Notes under the pieces: model-generated
What the model was told of the DNA's origin: nothing
The model's database searches: none
What the model saw: only the letters and a program-made list of their open reading frames with translations
Part shown: in pieces, positions 6,901-14,690 of the stretch
Numbering within the stretch: position 1 is the first letter of the stretch
Layout of the letters: every line of letters begins with the position of its first letter
Source of the DNA: Arthrobacter sp. SLBN-100
GTDB lineage: Bacteria; Actinomycetota; Actinomycetes; Actinomycetales; Micrococcaceae
Length of the DNA stretch: 64,000 nucleotides
Direction: 5' to 3'
Assembly: GCF_006715305.1 (NCBI RefSeq)
Contig: NZ_VFMY01000001.1
Location: forward strand, 2,232,001 to 2,296,000
Program-made: the position numbers and the translations under genes

Positions 6901-9078
6901 ATGGCGAAGAAAAAGAAGCGCAGGCGTCCTGACGGTTCTGCCGCGGGAAGGATCCTGGGATTCCTCGCGGCAAGTGTTATGTGCGGTGTGCTGGCGGCCA
7001 GCCTGGTGGTCCCGGCAGTAGCAGCGGCCAGCTTCGGAGTCACTACCTCTATCGGGTTTTTCGACAGCCTGCCGGAGGAACTCACAGTCCAACCGCCGTC
7101 TCAATCCACCAAAGTCCTTACCTCCGACGGCCAGACCATCGCGGCCTTCTATGCGGAGAACCGCGTCCGGATCCCGCTGGATCAGATGTCGCCCTACGTC
7201 AAGGACGCCGTAATTGCTATCGAGGACAGCCGCTTCTACGAACACGCAGGGCTCGATCCGCAAGGCATTCTACGGGCGGTGGTGGCCAATCTGACCAAGG
7301 GCGACCAACAGGGCGCCTCCACGATCACCCAGCAATACGTCACCAACGTGACGAATGAGGCCCGGCTGTCCCAGGACAGGCCGGATGAGGTGGTCCTGAG
7401 CGGCCAAAAGGACATCGGCGACAAACTGCGGGAGATGAAACTCGCCGTCGCGCTGGAGAAGAAGTACACCAAGGACCAGATCCTTGAGGGCTACCTGAAC
7501 ATCGTGTTCTTCAACAGTGACGCTTACGGCGTGGAAGCTGCAGCCCGATACTTCTTCAGCACCACCGCAAAGGACCTGAACCTTCCACAGTCTGCCCTTC
7601 TGGCCGGGCTCGTGAACAGCCCCACGTTCTACAACCCGGCAATCAATCCCGAGAACTCGTTGGCCCGCCGCAATCAGGTGCTCGACGAAATGCTCCGGCT
7701 GAGGAAGATCAACCAGGAAGAGCATGATGAGGCCGTTGCCGCGCCGGTCGAGCTGAAGGTCAGCCCGCAGCGGCAAGGCTGCGCGAACGCCTCCATGGCC
7801 CCGTATTTCTGCGACTACATCTCACATCTCATACTGAACAACCCGGCGTTCGGTCCCGACCGGGCTGAACGCGAGCGGAAGCTCTACCGGGGCGGCCTCA
7901 CCATCACCACCACACTGGACAGCAGGCTTCAGGCGGCGGCCCAGGCGCAGGTGGATGGAACGGCAGGGCCCAACCCTGACCGCTGGGGCGCGGCCTTGGT
8001 AACCATCCAGCCCGGGACGGGCAAGATCCTGGCGATGGCCCAGAACACAGTCTTCCTGCCCGAGCCGGGGAAGTTCGATACCCAATTGAATTTCAACGTG
8101 GACGCAAAGGACGCCCAGGGCAACGACCTGAATGGCGCCGGCGGGTTCCAGACCGGGTCCACTATGAAGCCGTTCACGTTCGCGGAGTGGCTGAACGAGG
8201 GCAAGACCATTACTGCCGAGGTGGACGCCTCCCGCCGGGTCTATCCCTTGGGATTCCCGTGGCGTTCCAGCTGTGGCAAGGTGCTGGGCGCCTACAGTAC
8301 CGCGCAGAACAACCCTGAACTGGGCGCAGCCGATGACCTGCAAAACGCCGAAGAGGGCTTCTACCGCAAAATGGCCGTCAATTACGGCCTGTACAACTCC
8401 ATCAATACAGCCACCTTTGCCTCAGCTACCCAATTGGACTTCTGCGGGATCCAGAAGATGGTGGATGCGGTGGGACTCCATAGCGGCTTGGACGGCTCCC
8501 CCATCAACATGCACCAACTCGGCAACCTCCTGGGCGCCACCGGAGTTGCTCCCCTGCATATGGCTAACGGCTTTGCCACTTTCGCCAACGATGGCCGCTA
8601 TTGCAACCCCATCGCCCTGCTTGAAATTACCGACGCCAACGGCGGCAAGCTGCCGGCGCAGTCGACTGAGTGCCGGGACGCGGTAAAGCGGGATGTTGCT
8701 CGCGGAGTCAACTCCGTGCTGCAGGATGTGCTGAAGAAGGGCTCGGGCGTCTGGATCAACCCGAAGGTGCACGACAAGCTTCCTACGGCAGCCAAAACCG
8801 GAACGTCGAACAATAACGGGGCCACCTGGGTGGTTGGTTACACCTCCGGGCTCGCAACCGCTTCCTTCTTCGGGGACGCACTGGAGGGCCAGAAGCGGGC
8901 CGGCCAGAACGTCACCATCAACGGAACCTTCTACCCCCGTCTTGACGGCTTCATGATTGCCGGTCCGCAGTGGGCCAACTACATGGTGAACGTGGCTCCG
9001 CTCTACCCGGCCGCAGCATTCCCGCCGCCTCCTCCTGCCATGATGGGCTCGAATCCTTCGCCCACCCCCACCCGGTAA
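6901..9078 (+). CDS. Bifunctional class A penicillin-binding protein (glycosyltransferase/transpeptidase)
   Basis: A 725-residue peptidoglycan synthase that polymerises and cross-links glycan strands outside the membrane. A lysine/arginine-rich start (MAKKKKRRRPDG) precedes one hydrophobic segment (about residues 18-45). The GT51 domain shows EDSRFYEHAGLDPQG (about 107) and QGASTITQQY (about 139). The transpeptidase domain shows the active-site SxxK in TGSTMKPF (Ser near 420), SxN in YNSINTA (about 499) and KTGT near residue 631. It ends in a Pro-rich tail (FPPPPPAMMGSNPSPTPTR). The ATG at 6901 has GAGGG upstream; the frame extends to 6826 without family features. It is divergent from the PadR gene. 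Confidence 0.95.
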   Translation: MAKKKKRRRPDGSAAGRILGFLAASVMCGVLAASLVVPAVAAASFGVTTSIGFFDSLPEELTVQPPSQSTKVLTSDGQTIAAFYAENRVRIPLDQMSPYVKDAVIAIEDSRFYEHAGLDPQGILRAVVANLTKGDQQGASTITQQYVTNVTNEARLSQDRPDEVVLSGQKDIGDKLREMKLAVALEKKYTKDQILEGYLNIVFFNSDAYGVEAAARYFFSTTAKDLNLPQSALLAGLVNSPTFYNPAINPENSLARRNQVLDEMLRLRKINQEEHDEAVAAPVELKVSPQRQGCANASMAPYFCDYISHLILNNPAFGPDRAERERKLYRGGLTITTTLDSRLQAAAQAQVDGTAGPNPDRWGAALVTIQPGTGKILAMAQNTVFLPEPGKFDTQLNFNVDAKDAQGNDLNGAGGFQTGSTMKPFTFAEWLNEGKTITAEVDASRRVYPLGFPWRSSCGKVLGAYSTAQNNPELGAADDLQNAEEGFYRKMAVNYGLYNSINTATFASATQLDFCGIQKMVDAVGLHSGLDGSPINMHQLGNLLGATGVAPLHMANGFATFANDGRYCNPIALLEITDANGGKLPAQSTECRDAVKRDVARGVNSVLQDVLKKGSGVWINPKVHDKLPTAAKTGTSNNNGATWVVGYTSGLATASFFGDALEGQKRAGQNVTINGTFYPRLDGFMIAGPQWANYMVNVAPLYPAAAFPPPPPAMMGSNPSPTPTR

Positions 9079-9106
9079 TCACGCCCGCAGGCCAGGGGGA
9101 AAGAGC

Positions 9107-9160
9107 GGTGGCCTCACCGGAACGGATGGCCTCACCTGAGCAGGGGGCTTCACCTGAATA
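9107..9160. repeat. Short degenerate tandem repeat after the PBP gene
   Basis: Three imperfect copies of a 15-18-base unit: GGCCTCACCGGAACGGAT, GGCCTCACCTGAGCAGGG and GGCTTCACCTGAATAGTGG. They lie between the PBP stop and the HNH relic. No function is evident, and copy-number variation between strains would be expected. Confidence 0.5.
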
Positions 9161-9199
9161 GTGGGTTTTACTGCCGTTGCTAAGGCGCTGCCGGGAAGC

Positions 9200-9595
9200 G
9201 GCGGCGCGGTTGACCTGCAGAGGCCTCGGCCGTTGGCGCTGGTAGTCGGTCCCTCGTTATGCCATGGGATGACGTGGTCCAGGTGGCGGATAGGCGCGTC
9301 ACAGTCTGTGGGGCCCTCCCATAGGCAGCCGCCCGGACGCACGCGATGATGGCGCGGCCTCCAGCCCGGCGAGGGTGCCGGTGTCGGCGGCGATCTCCTC
9401 GTCCACCCCGCCGCCCAGCCCATCGGCAGGAACACCGGCCGCGGCCTGTTCCTGCCGGGCTGCAAGGGAGTAGGCGACGGCGATGTGTGCCTGGTTCGCT
9501 GCGGCCGCAGACTTCACATCCTCCAGTTCCCGCAAAACCCGGCCATCGAATTCCCTATGTGGATAACCTAAGATCCTCCACCGGCGGCACAACAA
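9200..9595 (-). pseudogene. Remnant of a DUF222/HNH endonuclease
   Basis: Two pieces of one family lie in different frames of the reverse strand. Upstream (about 9360-9545) is a DUF222-like stretch, SAAAANQAHIAVAYSLAA followed by RQEQAAAGVPADGLGGGVDE. Downstream (about 9205-9345) is an HNH nuclease core, CDAPIRHLDHVIPWHNEGP followed by TTSANGRGLC. An intact DUF222-HNH protein is about 400-550 residues, so most of the middle and the end are gone and the reading frame changes between the pieces. These genes are abundant and often decayed in Arthrobacter-like genomes. It explains the otherwise gene-free stretch 9079-9612. Confidence 0.65.
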
Positions 9596-9612
9596 GTGGC
9601 AGGATTGGCGGG

Positions 9613-10182
9613 GTGAAAAGCCTCGAAACCAAGCGGCTGATTCTCCGCCCTTGGCAGCCGGAAGACGCCGACTTCGTGCTGGACCTCTACTCCCGCTGGG
9701 AGGTGCAGCGTTTCATCGGAAACCATCCACGGGTAATGAGGGAACGTGCTGAGGCCGAGGAACGGATCCTCATATGGCGCACCATGGACCACCCCTTCCA
9801 TGGTGTCTGGGCTGTTCAGCTGAAAGAGCCAGCCCAGCTGAGAAAGCCGGACCAGCCCAAGAACGCGGCGCCCCTGGCGGGCACCCTGCTCCTTAAGTCC
9901 ATCCCGGCGTCGGGCGAGACGCTTCCGCTGCAGCCCTCGGGTGAGACCGAGATCGGCTGGCACTTCCACCCCGGCCACTGGGGAAACGGTTACGCGTCGG
10001 AAGCGGCCGCCGCGGTCCTCGCCTACGCGTTCGACAGCGGGCTGCAGGAGGTCGTAGCGGTCACGGCCCGGGCCAATACTGCGTCGCAGAGGGTCTGCCT
10101 GCGCATCGGGATGACCCACCGGGGACAGACGAACAGGTACTACAACGCAATCTGCGAGCTCTTCGAAGCCACGCCGCCCTAG
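9613..10182 (+). CDS. GNAT family N-acetyltransferase (RimJ/RimL type)
   Basis: A 189-residue acetyl-CoA-dependent acetyltransferase. It begins VKSLETKRLILRPWQPEDAD, the RimJ/RimL-type opening, and carries the acetyl-CoA segment EIGWHFHPGHWGNGYASEAA (about residues 116-135), then VTARANTASQRVCLRIGM near the end. The target could be a protein N-terminus, an antibiotic or a small amine; nothing decides. The GTG at 9613 has AGGATTGGCGGG upstream, and longer in-frame starts run into the HNH relic. Its stop overlaps the stop of the convergent DUF1992 gene by four bases. Confidence 0.87.
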   Translation: MKSLETKRLILRPWQPEDADFVLDLYSRWEVQRFIGNHPRVMRERAEAEERILIWRTMDHPFHGVWAVQLKEPAQLRKPDQPKNAAPLAGTLLLKSIPASGETLPLQPSGETEIGWHFHPGHWGNGYASEAAAAVLAYAFDSGLQEVVAVTARANTASQRVCLRIGMTHRGQTNRYYNAICELFEATPP

Positions 10183-10775
10183 CCGGCGCCCTTCCAGAGC
10201 CGTTGCCACCACGAGCGGGGAGATTCTGGTTCCGGCGGCGGAGCCTGCTCGGCCCGCGCGGCACGGCGGTGACGCCACCGCTCCACCTCATCCTCCACGT
10301 CCCGGGTCTTGGTGATTACCGGCGGGCCGCCCTGGAGCTGACGCCGGGCGTCGATGACGCGGCGGTTGAAGTCCTGCAGGATGTCCTGCACCTGCTGCTC
10401 GGTGTACTGCGCGTCGAGCTTGGCATCCAGTTCGGCGTCCTCGGTCCGGAGCAGGATGGCGGCTGGTCCAAGGCCGCTGATGTTTTCCCGCTGGAGGAGG
10501 CCTTTGACCCACCAGTCGGGGTCGTACCGCTCCCCCAGGCCCGGGATCGGCTTGCCCGCATACTTGAGGTTGTCGAACTTGCCCTGCGCCATCGCGTCCC
10601 GGACGAGGTACTCGGCCCGTGCGGCGTCACTGACCTTCCGGCGCTTTTCACGCTCCTGCGCATCGAGGGCGTCGAGCGCCGCTTCCTCCTCGGCGCTGAT
10701 GCCGGCTCCGCGGTAGGACCGGACTTCAGCAGCGCGTTCCAAGCGCTTCCGGAAATCCTCCACACCGCCGCTCAT
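10179..10775 (-). CDS. DUF1992 family protein (DnaJ homologue subfamily C member 28-like)
   Basis: A 198-residue soluble protein. The DUF1992 core spans about residues 30-100: EYLVRDAMAQGKFDNLKYAG, KPIPGLGERYDPDWWVKGLL and QRENISGLGPAAILLRTEDA. Downstream are charged helices (LDAKLDAQYTEQQVQDILQD) that may form a coiled coil. Despite the DnaJ-related name no J domain is present, and the function is unknown. The ATG at 10775 is chosen; a GTG three codons upstream (10784) with GAGG nearby is equally possible. Confidence 0.87.
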   Translation of the reverse strand: MSGGVEDFRKRLERAAEVRSYRGAGISAEEEAALDALDAQEREKRRKVSDAARAEYLVRDAMAQGKFDNLKYAGKPIPGLGERYDPDWWVKGLLQRENISGLGPAAILLRTEDAELDAKLDAQYTEQQVQDILQDFNRRVIDARRQLQGGPPVITKTRDVEDEVERWRHRRAARAEQAPPPEPESPRSWWQRLWKGAG

Positions 10776-10882
10776 GGCTGCCACCGCCTCACCTCTAAAT
10801 GATGTTCCTTCCAGTATTCAGAAGCTTTTCGTCCCGTTCAATGCTCGCAGCGTACATAGCAAAGCCAGCGGCGGATGCAGGA

Positions 10883-10920
10883 AAGCGTACGACGGCGGGA
10901 CGTCCCGCCGTCGTACGCTT
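10883..10920. terminator. Palindromic terminator, GACGGCGGG family copy 1
   Basis: A perfect 38-bp palindrome: AAGCGTACGACGGCGGGAC joined directly to its complement. It lies just downstream of the SRPBCC gene on the reverse strand and upstream of DUF1992, so it would end the ArsR-SRPBCC transcript. It shares its core with copies throughout the window. Confidence 0.7.
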
Positions 10921-10944
10921 GTTTGGCTGCTGGGAGCCTCAGAG

Positions 10945-11442
10945 TCAGGCGTTCACGTGTTCGGCGAGGATGGCGTCGATCTGGCCGACGGCCTCCCGCA
11001 TGCCTTCCTCCATGCCCATCTGGACCATCTGCTCCATCTGCTCTTCCGATTCGAAGGTGGAAACGATGGTCATCCTGGTCCGTCCGCCGGTTCCCTCAAG
11101 AGTAACCGTGGCGTGGGTGGTGCCCATGGACTCGACCGGAGCCCCGTTTTCGTCCGCGAAACCGTCGTCGAACTCCAGTTTGCTGGGAGCCTCGATGGCA
11201 GTGAAGCGCCACCAGCCGCCCGCTTTTTCACCCTTCGGGCCGGACATGTAGTACGCGGCTTTGCCGCCGGACTGGAAATCGAACTGTTGAAAGGTAGCCG
11301 GCCAGGTGGGCGGGCCCCACCAGCGCTCAAGCTGGCGCGGGTCTTCCCAAAGCTGCCAGACGCGTTCGACTCCGGCGTCGAACTCGGCGACGAGAATGAA
11401 GCTGAGCGCCTCAAGATTTTTGGTGGAACTGATAACCGACAT
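10945..11442 (-). CDS. SRPBCC/AHSA1-like domain protein
   Basis: A 165-residue START-like (AHSA1) protein. It has the canonical opening FDAGVERVWQLWEDPRQLER with WWGPPTWPATFQQFDFQSGG (about residues 23-63), a central YYMSGPKGEKAGGWWRFTAI and a C-terminal helix (EEQMEQMVQMGMEEGMREAV) that closes the hydrophobic pocket. Such proteins bind hydrophobic ligands; in Actinobacteria they often sit beside an ArsR-type regulator, as here (15-base gap). The ligand is unknown. Confidence 0.88.
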   Translation of the reverse strand: MSVISSTKNLEALSFILVAEFDAGVERVWQLWEDPRQLERWWGPPTWPATFQQFDFQSGGKAAYYMSGPKGEKAGGWWRFTAIEAPSKLEFDDGFADENGAPVESMGTTHATVTLEGTGGRTRMTIVSTFESEEQMEQMVQMGMEEGMREAVGQIDAILAEHVNA

Positions 11443-11457
11443 TGCAGAACCCTTTCC

Positions 11458-11790
11458 TTAGCCTTCAGCCAGAATGTCAGCGATCCGGCCTACGCGCTGC
11501 CGCCAGATCGCTTCGTACTCATCGAGCAGCCGGCGGGCCTTCTGCAGCCCTTCATGGTTTCCCCGCACGATCTGCTCCCTTCCGCGCTTCTCCTTGGTCA
11601 CCAGGGAGGCGCGCTCCAACACCGCCACGTGTTTCTGGACGGCTGCGAAGCTCATGGCGTAGAGGCCCGCGAGGCCGGAGACGGTGTATTCGCCGACCGT
11701 CACGCGCCGGACGATGTCCCGGCGGGTGGAATCGGCGAACGCCTGGAAGAGGCGGTCAAGTTCGGTTTCGCGGAGCTGATCTACAACCAT
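11458..11790 (-). CDS. ArsR-family transcriptional regulator
   Basis: A 110-residue winged-helix regulator. It has the opening LDRLFQAFADSTRRDIVRRV (about 12-31), recognition helix AMSFAAVQKHVAVLERASLV (about 45-64) and wing VTKEKRGREQIVR. No metal-binding cysteine pair is present (no ELCVCDL motif), so it belongs to the non-metal ArsR group typically paired with an AHSA1 protein. It forms a two-gene operon with the SRPBCC gene. The start codon lies inside a perfect 8+8 bp inverted repeat, and a TTGACA/TATCGT promoter puts the transcription start on the ATG. Confidence 0.9.
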   Translation of the reverse strand: MVVDQLRETELDRLFQAFADSTRRDIVRRVTVGEYTVSGLAGLYAMSFAAVQKHVAVLERASLVTKEKRGREQIVRGNHEGLQKARRLLDEYEAIWRQRVGRIADILAEG

Positions 11791-11827
11791 TTGGTTGTAC
11801 GATAGTCCCAGTCACCGGGGGTGTCAA
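11782..11827 (-). promoter_or_regulatory. Leaderless promoter with operator over the arsR start codon
   Basis: On the reverse strand TTGACA (11827-11822), a 17-base spacer and TATCGT (11804-11799) form a near-consensus promoter. The ATG at 11790 is eight bases past the -10, so the mRNA would start at or next to the ATG. TACAACCA-TT-TGGTTGTA (11782-11799), a perfect inverted repeat, overlaps both the -10 edge and the start codon, an ideal position for ArsR autorepression. Confidence 0.6.
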
Positions 11828-11900
11828 TGGGTTTCCTGCCAGCTCCCGGTGGCCGCGGTTGCCTCCGGCGGCGGGTATCTTGAAGGACAGGGCGGTGGCA

Positions 11901-12000
11901 ATGAATGAGGGCCGGGCCATTTTGCTCCCCGACGGCGGCGCCGCTGATTACGAGGTGATTGGCAACGGCAGGCAGCTGCTGGGATATCCGAAGGACCGCA
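11901..12000 (+). pseudogene. Possible N-terminal scrap of an alpha/beta hydrolase
   Basis: An ATG at 11901 opens RAILLPDGGAADYEVIGNGR followed by QLLGYP, which resembles the first strands of alpha/beta hydrolases (LPDGRxxxYExxGxGxPLL). After about 30 residues similarity stops, and the frame runs antisense through the neighbouring GAF-ANTAR gene. No oxyanion or nucleophile-elbow motif follows. I regard it as a decayed fragment, with modest confidence. Confidence 0.3.
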
Positions 12001-12044
12001 GCAGGCTGCGGGGTGTCTGTCCGGACGGCAAGCGGCAAGGTGCC

Positions 12045-12779
12045 CTAAGCGTCGAAATGTGTCTGGATGCTGGTGCCCTGCAGCTGCTCAATCAGTTCCG
12101 TGGCCACCTCACGCAGCTTACGGTTGCGGTTGCTGGAGACCTTGGTCAGGATCTCCATTGCTTCGGATTGCGAGCACCTGTTCTGCGCCATGATGACGCC
12201 GCAGGCCAGGTTGATGGCGGTCCGGCTTTGCATGGCTGCTTCCAGGTCTTCCGCCCGGTTTTCCGCAGTTTTAATCCGGACCGACAGATGTAGTGTGCTG
12301 TGCGCGGCGGCGCCAAAACCCACGGCCTTGTCGTAGACGTTCGGGGTGAAGACGCCCGGCTTGGAGGCGAAGAAGTTCAGTGCGGCGCTTGCCTCGCTGT
12401 TGATTTCCAGGGGCACGCCGAGCGAGCTGTAGATGCCTGACTCGGCGAACCTTTTGGTTAGCTCGGGCCATCGGGAGTCTGCGGTAACGTCGTCGATAAT
12501 CACCGGTGACATTTCCTTCAGTGCCCTCACGCAAGGTCCATCACCGACGGCCTGCTCAATGCGGTCCAGCTCCATGGCCCGAGCGCTGCTGCCGGCAACT
12601 GTAGAAGGCCTGCGCCTCAGCTTCACGGTGACTGCGCATTCGATGGCATCGCCCGCCGCTTCCGAAACCGCTGCAGCAGCCAAGCCGGAGAGCGCCGACA
12701 GGAACTGCACCCCATCCTCTGCCCCCACCAGGATGTCTTGAAGCTGCGCGACCGATTCGTTGTCCGATGGATTCGACAT
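12045..12779 (-). CDS. GAF-ANTAR domain protein 1
   Basis: A 244-residue cytoplasmic sensor-effector. Residues about 20-180 form a GAF domain with the subfamily motif VGDGPCVRALKEM and the ALNFFASKPGVF strand-turn. Residues about 185-240 form an ANTAR RNA-binding domain: LEAAMQSRTAINLACGVIMA, QNRCSQSEAMEILTKVSSNR and LREVATELIEQL. ANTAR proteins promote antitermination by binding paired hairpins with A1/G4 hexaloops; the RNA target is unknown. Spacing TAAGAT-6 nt-ATG upstream suggests a leaderless mRNA. It ends with THFDA, close to the THFDE end of GAF-ANTAR protein 2. It is transcribed away from the DUF2254 gene's 3' end (51-base gap, same strand). Confidence 0.92.
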   Translation of the reverse strand: MSNPSDNESVAQLQDILVGAEDGVQFLSALSGLAAAAVSEAAGDAIECAVTVKLRRRPSTVAGSSARAMELDRIEQAVGDGPCVRALKEMSPVIIDDVTADSRWPELTKRFAESGIYSSLGVPLEINSEASAALNFFASKPGVFTPNVYDKAVGFGAAAHSTLHLSVRIKTAENRAEDLEAAMQSRTAINLACGVIMAQNRCSQSEAMEILTKVSSNRNRKLREVATELIEQLQGTSIQTHFDA

Positions 12780-12791
12780 GAGCCTATCTTA
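12780..12791 (-). promoter_or_regulatory. Candidate -10 element of GAF-ANTAR gene 1 (leaderless)
   Basis: On the reverse strand TAAGAT (12791-12786) is followed by AGGCTC and then the ATG at 12779. The six-base spacing would place the transcription start at the ATG. No -35 consensus is evident. Confidence 0.3.
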
Positions 12792-12830
12792 TGTGCCACC
12801 CATAAAAGCGGGGGCGTTGGAGTATTAGAG

Positions 12831-14297
12831 CTAGGGACGGTTGCGTTCCAGTGCTGCCGCCTCGGGTTCGTCGGAGGGCTTAGGCATCATCCTCTCCGAT
12901 GCGCGCCGGATCGCTTCCCGGGCATGTGCCAGTCTTCGACTGTCGAGTCCTGCCCCCTGCAGCGCAGCTTCCAGTTCGGCAATGGCATTATGCAGTGCCG
13001 GCGCATCCGGGTGCTGGACAACAGCCGGCATGCAGGCATCAATGGCGGTCTGGTAGCTTTCCATGTCGCTTGCATGCAGCCTTGGTGCAAGCCGGGCGAA
13101 CGAGTGGAGCAGTTCGGCACAGGTTTGGACCTGGCGCGACTCCGCACTGGCAATAATGAGGTTGGAGAGCGCTGAAAGTCCGCGGGCCACGGCTCCGTCC
13201 GTATAGACAATGGGAAGCTCCTCCCGATCCTTGGAACGGTCCGACCGGTCCCGTTCGCCACTGATCAGCCAGCGCCCCAGGAGATCTGAGAGTGACCGCA
13301 CAGCCACTATGGCAGTGCTGGGGCTCTGGCCTGCGCTGGTGGCCGTGGCCCAGGCAATGTTCTCCAGCTGGTCCAACGCATAACCCGATTCCGCGTCAAC
13401 GTCCCGAACGTCGTCAATCCCAAAAGCGGAGAGGACGTCTGCGTCATACGAATCGTCCTCCGCGTCCACCCCCACAACCCGCGCCACCACATCGGCGAAG
13501 AGGAGGTACTCACCAAGCCTGCCCTCGATGAGGATCTCAGCGTTCCCGCCGACCCGGCGCGCCACCTCGGCCAGTTTGGAAAGGTCAATGGTCACCACGT
13601 ATCCGCTGTCCAACACCTTGACCGATCTTTCGGCTGCATTCGGGAACGTCCGCCGATTAGTCCTGGTACTGCCCAACAGGCCCAGTTCGCTTTCCCTTGC
13701 CTCAAGGGCCAGCTCATGAATAGAGCGCATCACCGACTCAGGCCGCATCTGGTCAATGGTGGCGTGGATCAGCATCAGCAGGACAACCAAGGCAACGATA
13801 GTCAGAAGCAAGGTCACACACGCGCCGTAAACAGGGGCCGGCCCCTCCTCCCGGGCAAGGCCTAGGACCAGGAAAGTGAAGGCGGAGGCGCCGACAAAAA
13901 AACCGAAGTAGGCCTGGTTCGGCTTCCGGCGAAGAAACTGGTCCAGGACCACCGGAGTGAGGGAACTGGCTGTTTGCTGCACGGCGAGCAACAGTACCGA
14001 GAACGTAATGGACGTGACGGTCAGCAGGCTTGTGGCCACAGCCGACACGAAGTCAACCGCCCCGCCGCCCGGCACCAGGCTTTCAGCGGCAGCACGCAGT
14101 CCCGAGCGGCCGGTGGAGGAAGCATCCAGCACGGACACCGTCACGCCGGCAACGCAAAAAGAGATTGTAATCATCAGTGGCAGCCGCAGAAACTCGGCAA
14201 CTCCGCGCTGAAGCCGGCTCGCCTCATGCATGCCGCCCGAGCTGCGGAGAGGATCACGGAGCGCTGCTTTCCGCACCGCAGGTTTGTCCCTGTTACT
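12831..14297 (-). CDS. DUF2254 family membrane protein
   Basis: A 488-residue protein with four hydrophobic segments in the first 190 residues (LPLMITISFCVAGVTVSVLD; AVATSLLTVTSITFSVLLLA; YFGFFVGASAFTFLVLGLAR; VTLLLTIVALVVLLMLIHAT). The landmark DUF2254 segment TSITFSVLLLAVQQTASSLT is followed by a large cytoplasmic C-terminal half with helical segments. The function is unknown. The frame extends to 14336, but I place the start at the GTG at 14297 because GGAGG lies exactly nine bases upstream. It sits between GAF-ANTAR genes and may be transcribed with GAF-ANTAR 1. Confidence 0.85.
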   Translation of the reverse strand, partial: SNRDKPAVRKAALRDPLRSSGGMHEASRLQRGVAEFLRLPLMITISFCVAGVTVSVLDASSTGRSGLRAAAESLVPGGGAVDFVSAVATSLLTVTSITFSVLLLAVQQTASSLTPVVLDQFLRRKPNQAYFGFFVGASAFTFLVLGLAREEGPAPVYGACVTLLLTIVALVVLLMLIHATIDQMRPESVMRSIHELALEARESELGLLGSTRTNRRTFPNAAERSVKVLDSGYVVTIDLSKLAEVARRVGGNAEILIEGRLGEYLLFADVVARVVGVDAEDDSYDADVLSAFGIDDVRDVDAESGYALDQLENIAWATATSAGQSPSTAIVAVRSLSDLLGRWLISGERDRSDRSKDREELPIVYTDGAVARGLSALSNLIIASAESRQVQTCAELLHSFARLAPRLHASDMESYQTAIDACMPAVVQHPDAPALHNAIAELEAALQGAGLDSRRLAHAREAIRRASERMMPKPSDEPEAAALERNRP

Positions 14298-14407
14298 CAC
14301 CCGCGCACACCTCCGGATCCGTCCGTCCCCATCCACGAATTACGGCCGCCTGCCTGGCCACTTCGAACAACTACAAACAGTGAGGATCAATGTTCGCTTA
14401 CCCGACC

Positions 14408-14461
14408 GTCCGGGCCTTATTCACGGGCCCGGACAGCAACGGGTTGCTTGGCGAGCCAAGC
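14408..14461. terminator. Two consecutive hairpins downstream of the 14464-14948 gene pair
   Basis: Hairpin A has arms GTCCGGGCC (14408-14416) and GGCCCGGAC (14426-14434) with a nine-base loop. Hairpin B has arms GCTTGG (14446-14451) and CCAAGC (14456-14461) with loop CGAG. Both lie right after the 74-residue gene's stop on the reverse strand and before the DUF2254 start. Confidence 0.55.
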
Positions 14462-14463
14462 GC

Positions 14464-14688
14464 CTATTCGGGAAGCTCCATCTGGAAACCACACGGACAA
14501 TGCAGTACCTGCGTCGTCAGGTAAACATCCAAGGCGTCTTCCAGTGGCCGGTCAGTGAAGGCCGGCATGCTGAGCCTGCGCAGTTCGGAGCCGGTCTTCC
14601 GCATGGGCTGCCCGCAATGCATGAACTGGCCGCCAAAGGCCAGGACACTTTCGATGCGATTCCTGGGCCCCTCCGGATGGATGGACAT
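14464..14688 (-). CDS. Small Cys-containing protein, unknown function
   Basis: A 74-residue soluble protein with one early HCG (residues 24-26) and a C-terminal HCPCG (about 63-67), a pattern that could hold zinc but is not a recognised ribbon. It starts two bases after the stop of the 85-residue gene, so the two are co-transcribed. I do not recognise the family. Codon use is like its neighbours and supports a real gene. Confidence 0.6.
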   Translation of the reverse strand: MSIHPEGPRNRIESVLAFGGQFMHCGQPMRKTGSELRRLSMPAFTDRPLEDALDVYLTTQVLHCPCGFQMELPE

Positions 14689-14690
14689 TG

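Noticed and set aside
9107..9160. Short tandem repeats as a CRISPR remnant
   Set aside because: Units are adjoining with no spacers, only three copies, and they differ from each other.
10203..10802. 199-residue rightward frame opposite the DUF1992 gene
   Set aside because: It is antisense to a recognised family on the other strand; no start signal.
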